From: Salinicola rhizosphaerae
GTDB lineage: Bacteria; Pseudomonadota; Gammaproteobacteria; Pseudomonadales; Halomonadaceae
DNA length: 64,000 nucleotides
Reading direction: 5' to 3'
Assembly: GCF_014652715.1 (NCBI RefSeq)
Contig: NZ_BMZI01000001.1
Coordinates: 677,600 to 741,599, forward strand
A model generated the notes under the pieces. It saw nothing but the letters and a program-made list of their open reading frames with translations, did no database searches and was not told where the DNA came from. Shown piece by piece: positions 7,911 to 16,481 of this stretch; position 1 is the first letter of the stretch, and the number at the start of each line of letters is the position of its first letter. The translations under genes and the position numbers were made by a program.

Positions 7911-9275
7911 ATGAGTGAAACCCAGCGCCACGTACTCGAGGAGTGGTTCGCCCAACACGGCATTACCGAGGTGGAGTGCCTGGTTTCCGACCTCACCGGC
8001 ATCCTGAAGGGCAAGATCATGCCGGCGGGCAAGTATCTTCGCGGCGGTCGCACGCGCCTGCCGGATTCGATCTTCATTCAGACCGTGACCGGCGGCTATC
8101 CCGACGACGAGGACATTCGCTTCTGGAACCCCGCCGAACTCGACATGCAGCTCGTGCCGGACCCGGATTCCGCCTATCTCGTGCCGTGGGCGGATGACCC
8201 CACCGCACAGATCATTCATGACTGTCTCTACATGAACGGCGATCCGGTCGAGCTTTCGCCTCGTCACGTGCTCAAGCACGTGCTGTCGCTCTACGAGGCC
8301 CGCGGCTGGCAGCCGATCATGGCGCCGGAACTCGAGTTCTATCTGGTCAAGACGAATACCGATCCCGATTATCCGCTGGAACCGCCCATCGGGCGCTCCG
8401 GCCGCCAAGAGAGCAGCCGACAGTCGTTTTCCATCGATGCCGTCAACGAATTCGATCCGCTGTTCGAGCAGATGTACGACTACTGCGAGGCGCAGCAGCT
8501 GGATATCGACACCCTCACCCATGAGGAGGGGGCAGGTCAGATGGAGGTCAACTTCCGCCACGGCGATCCGCTTCGGCTGGCGGATCAGGTCGTCATCTTC
8601 AAGCGCACGCTGCGCGAGACAGCGCTGCGCCACAACATGTACGCCACGTTCATGGCCAAGCCGATGGCCAATGAACCCGGCAGCTCGATGCACCTGCACC
8701 AAAGCCTGCTCGACCGGGAGAGCGGTGACAATCTGTTTGCCGGCGAGGATGGGCAGCCCAGCAAGCTGTTCCACTACTACATCGGCGGGCTGCAGCAGTA
8801 TCTACCGGCGGCGATGCCGTTCTTCGCCCCCAACGTCAACTCCTATCGACGTCTGATGCCGGGCGAAACCAACATGTCGGCGCCGGTCAATACCGAGTGG
8901 GGTTACGATAACCGCACTGTCGGACTGCGCGTTCCCGTCGGGCCGCCGGCCGGTACCCGCGTGGAGAACCGCCTCGCCGGGGCGGATGCCAACCCCTACC
9001 TGGTGATGGCAGCGTCGCTCGCCTGTGGCTACCTCGGCATGCTGGCGCAGATCGAACCTCGCCCGCCGCTGAGCGGCTCGGCCTGGGCCGCGGGTCACAC
9101 CCTGCCGAACGATATCGGCCCGGCGCTGATCGCGTTGAGCGAATGCGCGCCGCTGGCCGACCTGCTCGGTGAACGCTTTACCCGCAGCTACCTGGCGGTC
9201 AAGCGAGCGGAGCATTCAGCCTATTTTCGCGTCATCAGCTCCTGGGAGCGCGAGCATCTGCTGCTGAGAGTCTGA
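7911..9275 (+). CDS. Gamma-glutamylpolyamine synthetase 2 (PuuA-type paralogue)
   Basis: A 454-residue second glutamine-synthetase-like ligase. It keeps the metal-ligand segment APELEFYL (138-145), GAGQMEVNF, the GSSMHLHQS histidines, NVNSYRRL and WGYDNRTVGLRVP. It diverges from the 2286 enzyme in the N-terminal beta-grasp (ITEVECLVSDLTGILKGK), and has an extra segment DEDIRFWNPAELDMQ near 67-80. This resembles the multiple PauA/SpuI-type enzymes of pseudomonads, each for a different amine, so it may act on spermidine, cadaverine or diaminopropane. The start has AAAGGAAA upstream. Genuine glutamine synthetase is unlikely given the flanking binding proteins. Confidence 0.82.
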   Translation: MSETQRHVLEEWFAQHGITEVECLVSDLTGILKGKIMPAGKYLRGGRTRLPDSIFIQTVTGGYPDDEDIRFWNPAELDMQLVPDPDSAYLVPWADDPTAQIIHDCLYMNGDPVELSPRHVLKHVLSLYEARGWQPIMAPELEFYLVKTNTDPDYPLEPPIGRSGRQESSRQSFSIDAVNEFDPLFEQMYDYCEAQQLDIDTLTHEEGAGQMEVNFRHGDPLRLADQVVIFKRTLRETALRHNMYATFMAKPMANEPGSSMHLHQSLLDRESGDNLFAGEDGQPSKLFHYYIGGLQQYLPAAMPFFAPNVNSYRRLMPGETNMSAPVNTEWGYDNRTVGLRVPVGPPAGTRVENRLAGADANPYLVMAASLACGYLGMLAQIEPRPPLSGSAWAAGHTLPNDIGPALIALSECAPLADLLGERFTRSYLAVKRAEHSAYFRVISSWEREHLLLRV

Positions 9276-9353
9276 GTCGAACCGGTGCCTGGCAGCAGAG
9301 CCAGGGCGTCGTGGAGAACCCGTCGTAGAAAACAAGGATAACAGGAGACTTCC

Positions 9354-10397
9354 ATGCGATATGGCCCCTTGGCGACACTGGCCCTGCTGCTTGTCACCGG
9401 TGCGAGCTGGGCAGACGAGCCCGACAAGCTCTATCTGTTCAACTGGACGGAGTATGCCGATCCCGCCGTGATCGACGCGTTCGAGAAGGAGACCGGCGTC
9501 GAGGTGGTGCAGAGCTACTTCACCTCGAACGCCGAGATGGTCGCCGGGGGCGATGCCCAGTTCGACGTCGTCGTGCCCACCGACTATTACGTGCCGCGGC
9601 TGATCGCGTCCGGACTGATTCAGCCGCTGGGTAGTGACATCCAGGGACGCGACAATCTCATGCCGGCCTTTCGCCATCCCGACTACGACCCCGACGACCG
9701 CTATAGCGTGCCCTATCTGTGGGGCGTGACCGGCATCGTCTACAACCGCGAGACCTTCCCCGACCCGGCCCATTCGTGGTCGCTGCTGTTCGATCCCGAG
9801 ATCAATCCCGACCAGCCATTCGCCCTGCTCGGCGGCGATCCTCAGGTGCTGTTCGGCATGGCATGCGCCTACCAGGGACATGGCTTCGCCTGCACCGATC
9901 GCGACGACTGGATCGATGCGGCCAAACTGGTCAGCCAGACGCTCGATCGCTCCAACTTCTCCGGTTTTGCCGACAGCACCGCCGCGATCGATCAGATTGC
10001 ACGCGGTGTCACCCAGGCGGCCGTGACTTACAGTGGAGACCTCGACTACCGCAAGGCGGACGCGCCCGAGACCTACGCCAACCTCGATTTCTTCATTCCC
10101 GAGGAGGGATCGCAATTGGGTGTCGACACCCTGGTCATTCCCAAACGCGCCCCGCACCCCGCACTCGCGCGTCAATTCCTGAGCTTCATGCTTCGCCCCG
10201 AGAACGCCGCTCGCACCGCGACCTACGCTTACTACCGCACGCCCAACGCCGTCGCCCTGCCGCTACTCGATCCAGATCTCCGAGAGGCTTCCCGGCTCGA
10301 CGACGCCCAGCGCGAACGACTCTCCTCGACGCCGGAGCTCGCGGGGGAGCAGCTGCAGCTACTGCAGCAGCTTGCTACCGAGGCGCGCAGTCGCTGA
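9354..10397 (+). CDS. Periplasmic polyamine-binding protein 2
   Basis: A 347-residue binding protein with signal peptide MRYGPLATLALLLVTGASWA and mature start DEPDKLYLFNWTEYADP. It is clearly a duplicate of the 6756 product (shared TGIVY, HSWSLLFDPE, NPDQPFALLG and IPEEGSQLGVDT), but lacks four residues in the loop before the first ligand-side strand (EMVAGGDAQ against EMTAKLNAGGDSQ). No second permease pair accompanies it, so it probably feeds the same PotABC core with a different polyamine. The start is supported by AACAGGAG. It is the last gene of the plus-strand polyamine run before a 313-base gap. Confidence 0.83.
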   Translation: MRYGPLATLALLLVTGASWADEPDKLYLFNWTEYADPAVIDAFEKETGVEVVQSYFTSNAEMVAGGDAQFDVVVPTDYYVPRLIASGLIQPLGSDIQGRDNLMPAFRHPDYDPDDRYSVPYLWGVTGIVYNRETFPDPAHSWSLLFDPEINPDQPFALLGGDPQVLFGMACAYQGHGFACTDRDDWIDAAKLVSQTLDRSNFSGFADSTAAIDQIARGVTQAAVTYSGDLDYRKADAPETYANLDFFIPEEGSQLGVDTLVIPKRAPHPALARQFLSFMLRPENAARTATYAYYRTPNAVALPLLDPDLREASRLDDAQRERLSSTPELAGEQLQLLQQLATEARSR

Positions 10398-10710
10398 CCG
10401 GCCCCCGTTGCGCTGGCTCGCTGACTCTCTCTGCGGATTCGATGGCCGTCGCGGCTTGGCGACGCCCCGAATTCAATATGAAAACAGCGTTCAATAACCA
10501 ATGGCTAAGGCGCATTGACGGCGCTGGCGACTTAAACTGAACCAGTTCTCACGGCGGACAAGGCGACATATTGAATCGCCGTGAGACCGGGACGGCGTGA
10601 AATCGCCATCTGACAGGGAGGTCCCTCGGACACACAAGCCGAGAGGTTTCAACGGCGCTTTCCGCTATCAAAGTCATCGCGGCGGAAGGGCCCGGAAGAG
10701 GAGCAGAAGC
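10398..10710. other. 313-base gene-free region with an inverted repeat
   Basis: No convincing ORF. It contains a 10-bp inverted repeat TCTCACGGCG (10547-10556) / CGCCGTGAGA (10577-10586) separated by 20 bases. With no T run it is not a standard terminator; it could be an operator or a transcript hairpin in the ycfJ leader. The ycfJ promoter should lie here but no clear boxes were found. Confidence 0.35.
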
Positions 10711-11256
10711 ATGAACAAGCCAATCATCATCGGCGGCGTCATTGCCGCGCTGGGTATCGCCGGAGGCATCGCCGTCGGTTCGTATCAATCCAGCGAGAGC
10801 GGTCCCCGCTATGCGGATATCGTCAGCGTCGATCCCATCGTCCAGACCACCGAGACACCGCGCCAGGAGTGCAAGAACGTGACCGTCACGCACCAGCGCC
10901 CGGTGCAGGATGAGCACAAGATCGCGGGGACCGCCATCGGCGCGATCGTCGGGGGCGTCGTCGGCAACCAATTCGGCGGTGGCAGCGGCAAGAAGATCAT
11001 GACCGCGGCCGGTGCCGTGGGTGGTGGCATCGCCGGCAACCAAGTGCAGGGCAAGATGCAGCAGGGCGACACCTATACGACCACCGAGCAGCGCTGCAGC
11101 ACGGTCAAGGAGAGCAAAGACGAAACCGTCGGCTACGACGTGCGCTACCGCTTCGACGGCGAGGTTCGCGAAGCCAAACTCGATGACAAGCCCAGCGAAG
11201 ACCGTGTGCTGATGAAAGAGGGCCAGCCACAGTGGGGCGACAACGCCTCCTCTTGA
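10711..11256 (+). CDS. ycfJ: YcfJ-type glycine-zipper envelope protein
   Basis: A 181-residue protein colinear with E. coli YcfJ: an N-terminal hydrophobic anchor (residues 4-24), GPRYADIVSV, then TPRQECKNVTVTHQRPVQDE (49-68). Two glycine-zipper stretches follow at about 72-90 and 100-111, then DTYTTTEQRC and GYDVRYRF. Glycine-zipper 2TM proteins of the Rickettsia 17-kDa antigen family sit in the envelope; the exact role is unknown. The ATG at 10711 follows GAGGAG; an upstream in-frame ATG at 10597 would add 38 basic residues before the anchor and has no such site. It has no evident link to polyamines and ends in its own terminator. Confidence 0.85.
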   Translation: MNKPIIIGGVIAALGIAGGIAVGSYQSSESGPRYADIVSVDPIVQTTETPRQECKNVTVTHQRPVQDEHKIAGTAIGAIVGGVVGNQFGGGSGKKIMTAAGAVGGGIAGNQVQGKMQQGDTYTTTEQRCSTVKESKDETVGYDVRYRFDGEVREAKLDDKPSEDRVLMKEGQPQWGDNASS

Positions 11257-11301
11257 CTGGCCGATCACTGGCATCGGTACGCGAACCGTTGCGGTGAACA
11301 G

Positions 11302-11335
11302 GACGCCCGGCACCCGACCATCCGCCGGGCGTCTT
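11302..11335 (+). terminator. Rho-independent terminator of ycfJ
   Basis: A 10-bp perfect stem GACGCCCGGC (11302-11311) / GCCGGGCGTC (11324-11333) with a 12-nt loop is followed by TTGCGTT. It lies 45 bases after the ycfJ stop. Confidence 0.65.
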
Positions 11336-11419
11336 GCGTTACTTGGTCAGTTGTGGGCTGTCACGCGACTCGCTACCATCGAAGCGTGTCAAATAAAATC
11401 AACGTTCGAGTCGCCTATC

Positions 11420-12721
11420 GTGTCCCACCACTCCGTTTCGACCACTCCGGCTTCTCCCGTCGCGTCCTATTACGCGGCCTCCGCGAACGACTCGCCCACC
11501 CGCGCGCCGCTCGATGGCGAAGCGAAAGCCGATGTATGCGTCATCGGCGCCGGTTTCACGGGCATCTCCTCGGCACTGCACCTAGCCGAGCGAGGTTTCA
11601 AGGTCATCGTGCTGGAGGCGGCGAGCGTCGGTTTCGGCGCCTCGGGCCGCAATGGCGGCCAGATCGTCAATAGCTACAGTCGCGACATGGATGTCATCGC
11701 CGCCAAGTACGGTGACACCACGGCTCGCGCGCTCGGCAGCATGGCCTTCGAAGGGAACCGCGTCATTCGCGAACGCGTGTCGACCTACGCGATCGATTGC
11801 GACCTCAAGGATGGCAATCTCTTCGCCGCTTGTAGCGACAAGCAGATGGCTAGCCTTCGTGAGCACAAGGCGCTCTGGGAGCGCTACGGCAACGACCGCC
11901 TGGAACTGCTCGAGGGCGATGCCTATCGTCGCGAGATCGACTCCAAACGTTACGTCGGTGCGCTGCTCGATCATTCGGGCGGGCATCTGCATCCGCTCAA
12001 TCTGGTGCTCGGCGAAGCGGCCGCCTTCGAGTCGCTGGGCGGCACGATTCATGAGCAGACGCCGGTCGTCCAAATCACGCACGGTGATACGGTGCGCGTC
12101 CGGACACAGCACGGTAGCGTCGTCGCCGATCAAGTCATCGTCGCCGGTAATGCCTACCTGAGCGGGCTCTTGCCCGATCTCGAGGGCAAGAGCATGCCCT
12201 GCGGCACCCAGGTCATTGCCACGGCACCGCTGGAAGAAGCGCAAGCGAGCGCCCTGCTGCCGAACGATCGATGCGTCGAGGATTGCAACTACCTACTCGA
12301 CTACTATCGTCTCTCGGCGGATCGCCGCCTGATCTACGGTGGCGGCGTGACCTATGGTGGGCGGGATCCGGCGAGTGTCGAGGGCGCCATTCGGCCCAAT
12401 CTCGAACTCACCTTTCCCCAGCTGAAAGGCGTGAAGATCGACTACGCCTGGAGCGGCAATTTTCTGCTGACGCTCAACCGGCTACCGCAGTTCGGTCGCA
12501 TCAATCGCAACGTTTTCTACGCCCAGGGCTACTCCGGCCACGGCGTCACTTGCACCCACCTTGCCGGCCGGCTCATGGCGGAAGCGCTGAGCGGCCAGTT
12601 CGATCGCTTCGATGCCTTCGCCGAGATTCCCCACACGCCGTTTCCAGGCGGAAGGCTATTTCGCGTGCCACTGACGGCGCTGGGCGCCTGGTACTACCGG
12701 CTGCGGGACCGCCTGGGTTGA
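11420..12721 (+). CDS. puuB: Gamma-glutamylputrescine oxidoreductase (PuuB)
   Basis: A 433-residue FAD-dependent DAO-fold oxidase that converts gamma-glutamylputrescine to the aminobutyraldehyde, the step between PuuA and PuuC. It follows E. coli PuuB closely: SYYAASAND at the N-terminus, dinucleotide site VIGAGFTG (41-48), GASGRNGGQIVNSYSRD, LDHSGGHLHPLNL, YYRLSADRRLIYGGG and YAQGYSGHGVTCTHLAGR. The GTG at 11420 was chosen because it leaves a short leader before SYYAAS; an upstream GTG at 11294 lies beside the ycfJ terminator. The Shine-Dalgarno is weak. It converges with a paralogue that ends four bases away. Confidence 0.88.
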   Translation: MSHHSVSTTPASPVASYYAASANDSPTRAPLDGEAKADVCVIGAGFTGISSALHLAERGFKVIVLEAASVGFGASGRNGGQIVNSYSRDMDVIAAKYGDTTARALGSMAFEGNRVIRERVSTYAIDCDLKDGNLFAACSDKQMASLREHKALWERYGNDRLELLEGDAYRREIDSKRYVGALLDHSGGHLHPLNLVLGEAAAFESLGGTIHEQTPVVQITHGDTVRVRTQHGSVVADQVIVAGNAYLSGLLPDLEGKSMPCGTQVIATAPLEEAQASALLPNDRCVEDCNYLLDYYRLSADRRLIYGGGVTYGGRDPASVEGAIRPNLELTFPQLKGVKIDYAWSGNFLLTLNRLPQFGRINRNVFYAQGYSGHGVTCTHLAGRLMAEALSGQFDRFDAFAEIPHTPFPGGRLFRVPLTALGAWYYRLRDRLG

Positions 12722-12725
12722 TCGC

Positions 12726-14006
12726 CTAAAGCTTGTCGCGTAACCGGTAGAAGGTCGTGGCGAGCGCCAGCAGCGGAATGCGCAGGCGCTCGCCGCCCGG
12801 GAAGCGCCGGTGATCGAGCGCGGCGAAAGCGTCGAAACGCTCGGCCTGCCCCGCCACCGCTTCGGCAAGCAGCTGGCCCGCCAATCCGGCCAGCGACATG
12901 CCGTGCCCCGAATAGCCCTGCGCGTACAGGATATTGTCGCCCACGCGCCCGAAGTCAGGAGCGCGATTCAACGTGATCCCGACGTCTCCTCCCCAGCGGT
13001 AATCGATCTCCACGCCATGCAGAACCGGGAAGAGCGTCTGCATCTTGTCGCGCATGCGTGCGTCGAGTTTTCTTGGCTCGCGACCGGTATAGCTGACTTC
13101 GCCGCCGTAGAGCAGTCGACGATCCGCCGACAGGCGATAGTAGTCGAGCACGAAATTGGCATCCGAGACCGCCGGATTGCTGGGGAGAATCGCTGACGCG
13201 ACCGACTCGCTCAGTGGCTCGGTGGCGATGATGTAATTGGCAACCTTCATCACGCGGCCACTCAGCGCGGGCAGCAGACCATCCAGGTAGGCGTTGCAGG
13301 CGACGACGACGAATTCGCAGCGAACCGAGCCCTGCGCCGTCACCACCCGCGGCCGCACACCTGGCTCTACACGCAGCACGGGCGTCTGCGTATGAAGCAC
13401 GCTACCCGCACGCTGGGCGGCTCGCGCGAGACCCAGCGTGTAATTGAGCGGATGCAGGTGCCCGCCCTCGGCGTCGTAAAGCCCCCCAAGGTATTGATCG
13501 GTGCGCACGTGAGAGCGCAGCGCGTCGCGATCCAGCCACTGCTCGCCGTGGTAGTCGTAACGCGCCGCCATCATCTCCGCATGGCGCTGCATGGCGCTGA
13601 CGTGACGCGGCTTCACCGCCGTATGAACATATCCCTGACGCAGGTCGCAATCGATGTCGTGACGCGTGATCAGCGCTCGGGTCAAACGCACCGACTCGCA
13701 GCTCATCGCCCACAGTCTGCGCGCGTCATCCAGCCCGAGCGCCGACTCGATCACCGGCATCTCGGTACCGAATCCCGGCAGTATCTGTCCCCCGCTACGA
13801 CCGGAAGCGCCGTGAGCGATCTCGCCGGCTTCGAGCAGCGTGACCCGGTAACCGCGCTCGGCCAGATGCAGCGCCGCCGAACAGCCGGTCACACCACCGC
13901 CGATGACGCAGACGTCCGCCGTCTGCTCATCGCGTAGCGGGTCCGTGGCATCGAGCGTGACGTTGCGGCTGGCAAGGTAATAGGAATCTGGAATCGTATG
14001 GGGCAT
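12726..14006 (-). CDS. FAD-dependent oxidoreductase, PuuB paralogue
   Basis: A 426-residue DAO-fold oxidase of the PuuB group, with VIGGGVTG (34-41), GASGRSGGQILPGFG, YDAEGGHLHPLNYTLG, YYRLSADRRLLYGGE and YAQGYSGHGMSLAGLAGQ. Several PuuB-specific positions differ (SGRSGGQILPGFG instead of SGRNGGQIVNSYSRD), suggesting another gamma-glutamylated or free amine. The ATG at 14004-14006 is used; another at 14037 would add 11 residues. It is on the opposite strand, so its regulation is separate from the operons at 2286 and 11420. It is likely the oxidase partner of the second PuuA-type synthetase. Confidence 0.8.
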   Translation of the reverse strand: MPHTIPDSYYLASRNVTLDATDPLRDEQTADVCVIGGGVTGCSAALHLAERGYRVTLLEAGEIAHGASGRSGGQILPGFGTEMPVIESALGLDDARRLWAMSCESVRLTRALITRHDIDCDLRQGYVHTAVKPRHVSAMQRHAEMMAARYDYHGEQWLDRDALRSHVRTDQYLGGLYDAEGGHLHPLNYTLGLARAAQRAGSVLHTQTPVLRVEPGVRPRVVTAQGSVRCEFVVVACNAYLDGLLPALSGRVMKVANYIIATEPLSESVASAILPSNPAVSDANFVLDYYRLSADRRLLYGGEVSYTGREPRKLDARMRDKMQTLFPVLHGVEIDYRWGGDVGITLNRAPDFGRVGDNILYAQGYSGHGMSLAGLAGQLLAEAVAGQAERFDAFAALDHRRFPGGERLRIPLLALATTFYRLRDKL

Positions 14007-14124
14007 GGAGCGACCGTGCAGCAAAAGGGGATAACACACGCAGAGGCTTTCGCCATCCTAGCCCGCCCGACGCGCGGAGGGTAGCCAGGGACTCGACCCG
14101 CCCTCCGGCCGCGTCGCTGTCCTC

Positions 14125-14895
14125 TCAGCGCGAAACCGGCGCTGACATCCGGCTTTCACCACAGACCGGACAGGCGGGGTCTCGCGGCAACGTGTAGCGT
14201 CGCCATTCACCGCTCAGGGCGTCGAAGGTCGAGAGGCCTTGATGAGATCGGCCGGCTCCGCTGATCAGCTTGAGCGCCTCGAGCGCCTGAAAACTGCCGA
14301 TGATGCCGACTAGAGGCGACACCACACCGCTCTCGGCACAGGTGAGCGACTCGTCGTCATCCTGCTCACCGTAGAGACAGGCGTAACAGGGCGCGTCCGC
14401 CTGCCGAGGGTCGAAGACCGCGAGCTGGCCGGAGAAACGAATCGCGGCCCCGCTGACTAGCGGCGTTCGTGTCGCCACGCAGGCGCGGTTGATCGCCTGA
14501 CGACTACCGAAGCCATCGGTGCAGTCGAGCACCACGTCTGCGGCCACGACCTCCTCGTGCAACGAGCGGCCCTCCAGCCGCCGCGCCAGCGCCACGACGT
14601 CGCACTCGGTGTTCATCGCTCGCGCGGACTCGGCCGCGGACTCGGCCTTGCTGCATCCGAGCGTCGCTTCCGAGTGAGCGATCTGACGCTGCAGATTGGA
14701 AAGCTCCACCTGATCGTCGTCGGCAATCACCAGGCGACCGACCCCCGCGCCAGCCAGATACAGCGCCGCCGGCGAGCCGAGTCCGCCCGCGCCGACGATC
14801 AATACGCGAGACGCCAGCAGGCGCTCCTGACCTTCGATATCGATCTCGCCCAGCATGATATGGCGGCTGTAGCGCAGCAGTGCATCGTCGTTCAT
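14125..14895 (-). CDS. moeB: Molybdopterin-synthase adenylyltransferase (MoeB)
   Basis: A 256-residue E1-like enzyme that adenylates the C-terminal glycine of MoaD for molybdopterin synthesis. It shows the ATP-binding GAGGLGSP (35-42), VIADDDQVELSNLQRQ, and a zinc site with two CxxC pairs (Cys170/173 in CYAC and Cys242/245 in CPVC). The segment LTCAESGVVSPLVGIIGS matches MoeB rather than ThiF, and there is no rhodanese domain. The frame stays open upstream through lrp, but the ATG at 14893-14895 starts the family. As in pseudomonads it lies downstream of hemA-prfA-prmC, here with lrp in between. Confidence 0.85.
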   Translation of the reverse strand: MNDDALLRYSRHIMLGEIDIEGQERLLASRVLIVGAGGLGSPAALYLAGAGVGRLVIADDDQVELSNLQRQIAHSEATLGCSKAESAAESARAMNTECDVVALARRLEGRSLHEEVVAADVVLDCTDGFGSRQAINRACVATRTPLVSGAAIRFSGQLAVFDPRQADAPCYACLYGEQDDDESLTCAESGVVSPLVGIIGSFQALEALKLISGAGRSHQGLSTFDALSGEWRRYTLPRDPACPVCGESRMSAPVSR

Positions 14896-14948
14896 GGACG
14901 TCTCTCGTCGCTCGCGGGCTGGTGGTGAATGTGCAGTCTGGAGAACGT

Positions 14949-15446
14949 CTACGCGTCGAGCGCATCCAGATCGGGGATGGGCAGCGCCGACGCCTCCTTG
15001 ACCTCCTCCATCACGACGTAGCTCTTGGACTCCTTGACGCCGGGCAGCGTCAGGACCACGTCGCCGAGCAGCTGACGGTAGGCCGACATCTCGGGGATGC
15101 GACACTTCAAGATGTAGTCGAACTGCCCGGATACCAGGTGACATTCCTGAATCTGAGGCAGCTCGGCGACCGCCTTGCGGAACTCGTCGAATACCGCCGG
15201 CGACTGCGTATTGAGACTGATCTCCACGAAGACCAGCAGCCTCGCGCGCAGCGCGGCAGGGTCGAGGATCGCCTTGTAGCCCCGGATGATACCCGCCCTT
15301 TCGAGCCGCTTGACGCGTTCCAGGCAAGGTGTCGTCGAAAGACCGACCTGTGACGCCAGATCCACGTAGGAGATTCGCGCGTTGTCCTGCAGGCAACGCA
15401 AAATGTTCAGATCGATTCGATCGAGTGATCGCGATTTGGCTTTCAT
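14949..15446 (-). CDS. lrp: Leucine-responsive regulatory protein (Lrp)
   Basis: A 165-residue Lrp/AsnC regulator. The N-terminal winged helix-turn-helix (about 8-55) contains LDRIDLNILRCLQ and VGLSTTPCLERVKRLERAG; the C-terminal RAM domain has LLVFVEISL, IQECHLVSGQFDYILK and PGVKESKSYVVMEEVKE. Length and sequence fit global Lrp (164 residues) better than AsnC or the small paralogues. The ATG at 15444-15446 was chosen over a start 13 codons upstream because it gives the standard N-terminus. It lies between prmC and moeB on the same strand; a 201-base upstream gap allows its own promoter. Confidence 0.87.
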   Translation of the reverse strand: MKAKSRSLDRIDLNILRCLQDNARISYVDLASQVGLSTTPCLERVKRLERAGIIRGYKAILDPAALRARLLVFVEISLNTQSPAVFDEFRKAVAELPQIQECHLVSGQFDYILKCRIPEMSAYRQLLGDVVLTLPGVKESKSYVVMEEVKEASALPIPDLDALDA

Positions 15447-15647
15447 TGCTGTAATTGTTCCAGCCTTGGGTTGAATGCACCCCAAGCGGAGAGGCCGTTC
15501 CCTTGATGACGCACCATGACTGACGCGCCCTACCTCAGCCGCTCGGAAGGGGCCCTATTACTACCATAGGCTTCTTGACACCACTAGCGCGTTAACGAAT
15601 GGCGCTTCAACGCCCCGATAACGCTCGCCAGCACCGTCGGCGGCAGT

Positions 15648-16481
15648 CTAGCGCCAGCGACCACCGCTGACGCGTTCGTGACCGGCCAGGTCGCGATGCG
15701 ACGCAACGCCTGCAAAGCCGCGCTGCGTCAGCATGTCGCGTACCGAAGCGCCCTGCGCGTATCCATGCTCGATCCATAGCTCGCCGCCGTCACTGAGGTG
15801 CAGGGGAGCCACGGAGACGATGCGGCGAATATCGTGGAGCCCCTGGTCCGCGGCGACCAGCGCGGATTCGGGTTCGAAGCGCACGTCGGAGAGCGCGAGA
15901 TGCGGATCGCCCGCGGCGATGTAGGGCGGGTTGGAGACGATGAGATCGAAACGTCGCTCGCCGACCGCGGCGAACCAGTCGCTCTGCAGAAAGGCCGCGT
16001 TAACGATCTGAAGACGACGGCCGTTGTCGGTTGCCAGCGCCACCGCGTCCTTCGCCACATCGACGCCGGTCACCTGCCAGCCAGATCTTTCACTGGCGAA
16101 CGCCAAGGCGACCGCGCCGGTACCCGTTCCCAGATCCAGCAGCGCGCCAGTCGCGCGGCCCGCGCTCGCCTCGAGCGCGACCTCGACCAGTCTTTCCGTA
16201 TCCGGCCGCGGGATCAGCGTCGCCGGAGACGTCTGGATGGGCAGCCCCCAGAACTCCCGCTCCCCGGTGAGATAGGCCACTGGCCAGCCCTCGACGCGGC
16301 GACCGACGAGTGCCTCGAACGCCTCGGCCACATCGCGTGCCAGCACTCGATCACCCCAGGTATAAAGCCAGGTGCGATCTCGCTGGCAGACATGAGCCAG
16401 CAGTACCTCCGCGTCCAGCCGAGCGGTCGACGAAGCGTCCAGCCGAAGCGTCGCCTCTCTCAGCGCCTCGTCGATGGTCAT
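15648..16481 (-). CDS. prmC: Release-factor glutamine N5-methyltransferase (PrmC/HemK)
   Basis: A 277-residue SAM-dependent enzyme that methylates the glutamine of the GGQ loop in release factors RF1 and RF2. The SAM site [14 protein letters not shown] (114-127) and catalytic NPPY (184-187) are intact, and the N-terminal helical RF-binding domain is present. Its ATG overlaps the prfA stop by four bases, so enzyme and substrate are translationally coupled. Confidence 0.92.
   Translation of the reverse strand: MTIDEALREATLRLDASSTARLDAEVLLAHVCQRDRTWLYTWGDRVLARDVAEAFEALVGRRVEGWPVAYLTGEREFWGLPIQTSPATLIPRPDTERLVEVALEASAGRATGALLDLGTGTGAVALAFASERSGWQVTGVDVAKDAVALATDNGRRLQIVNAAFLQSDWFAAVGERRFDLIVSNPPYIAAGDPHLALSDVRFEPESALVAADQGLHDIRRIVSVAPLHLSDGGELWIEHGYAQGASVRDMLTQRGFAGVASHRDLAGHERVSGGRWR

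Noticed and set aside
7911-9275. Calling the second ligase a housekeeping glutamine synthetase GlnA
   Set aside because: It sits between two polyamine-binding protein genes and follows the PuuA-type pattern; no adenylylation-site region of GlnA was recognised.
10547-10586. Inverted repeat as terminator of the second binding-protein gene
   Set aside because: It has no T run and a 20-base loop, so it is reported only as an inverted repeat.
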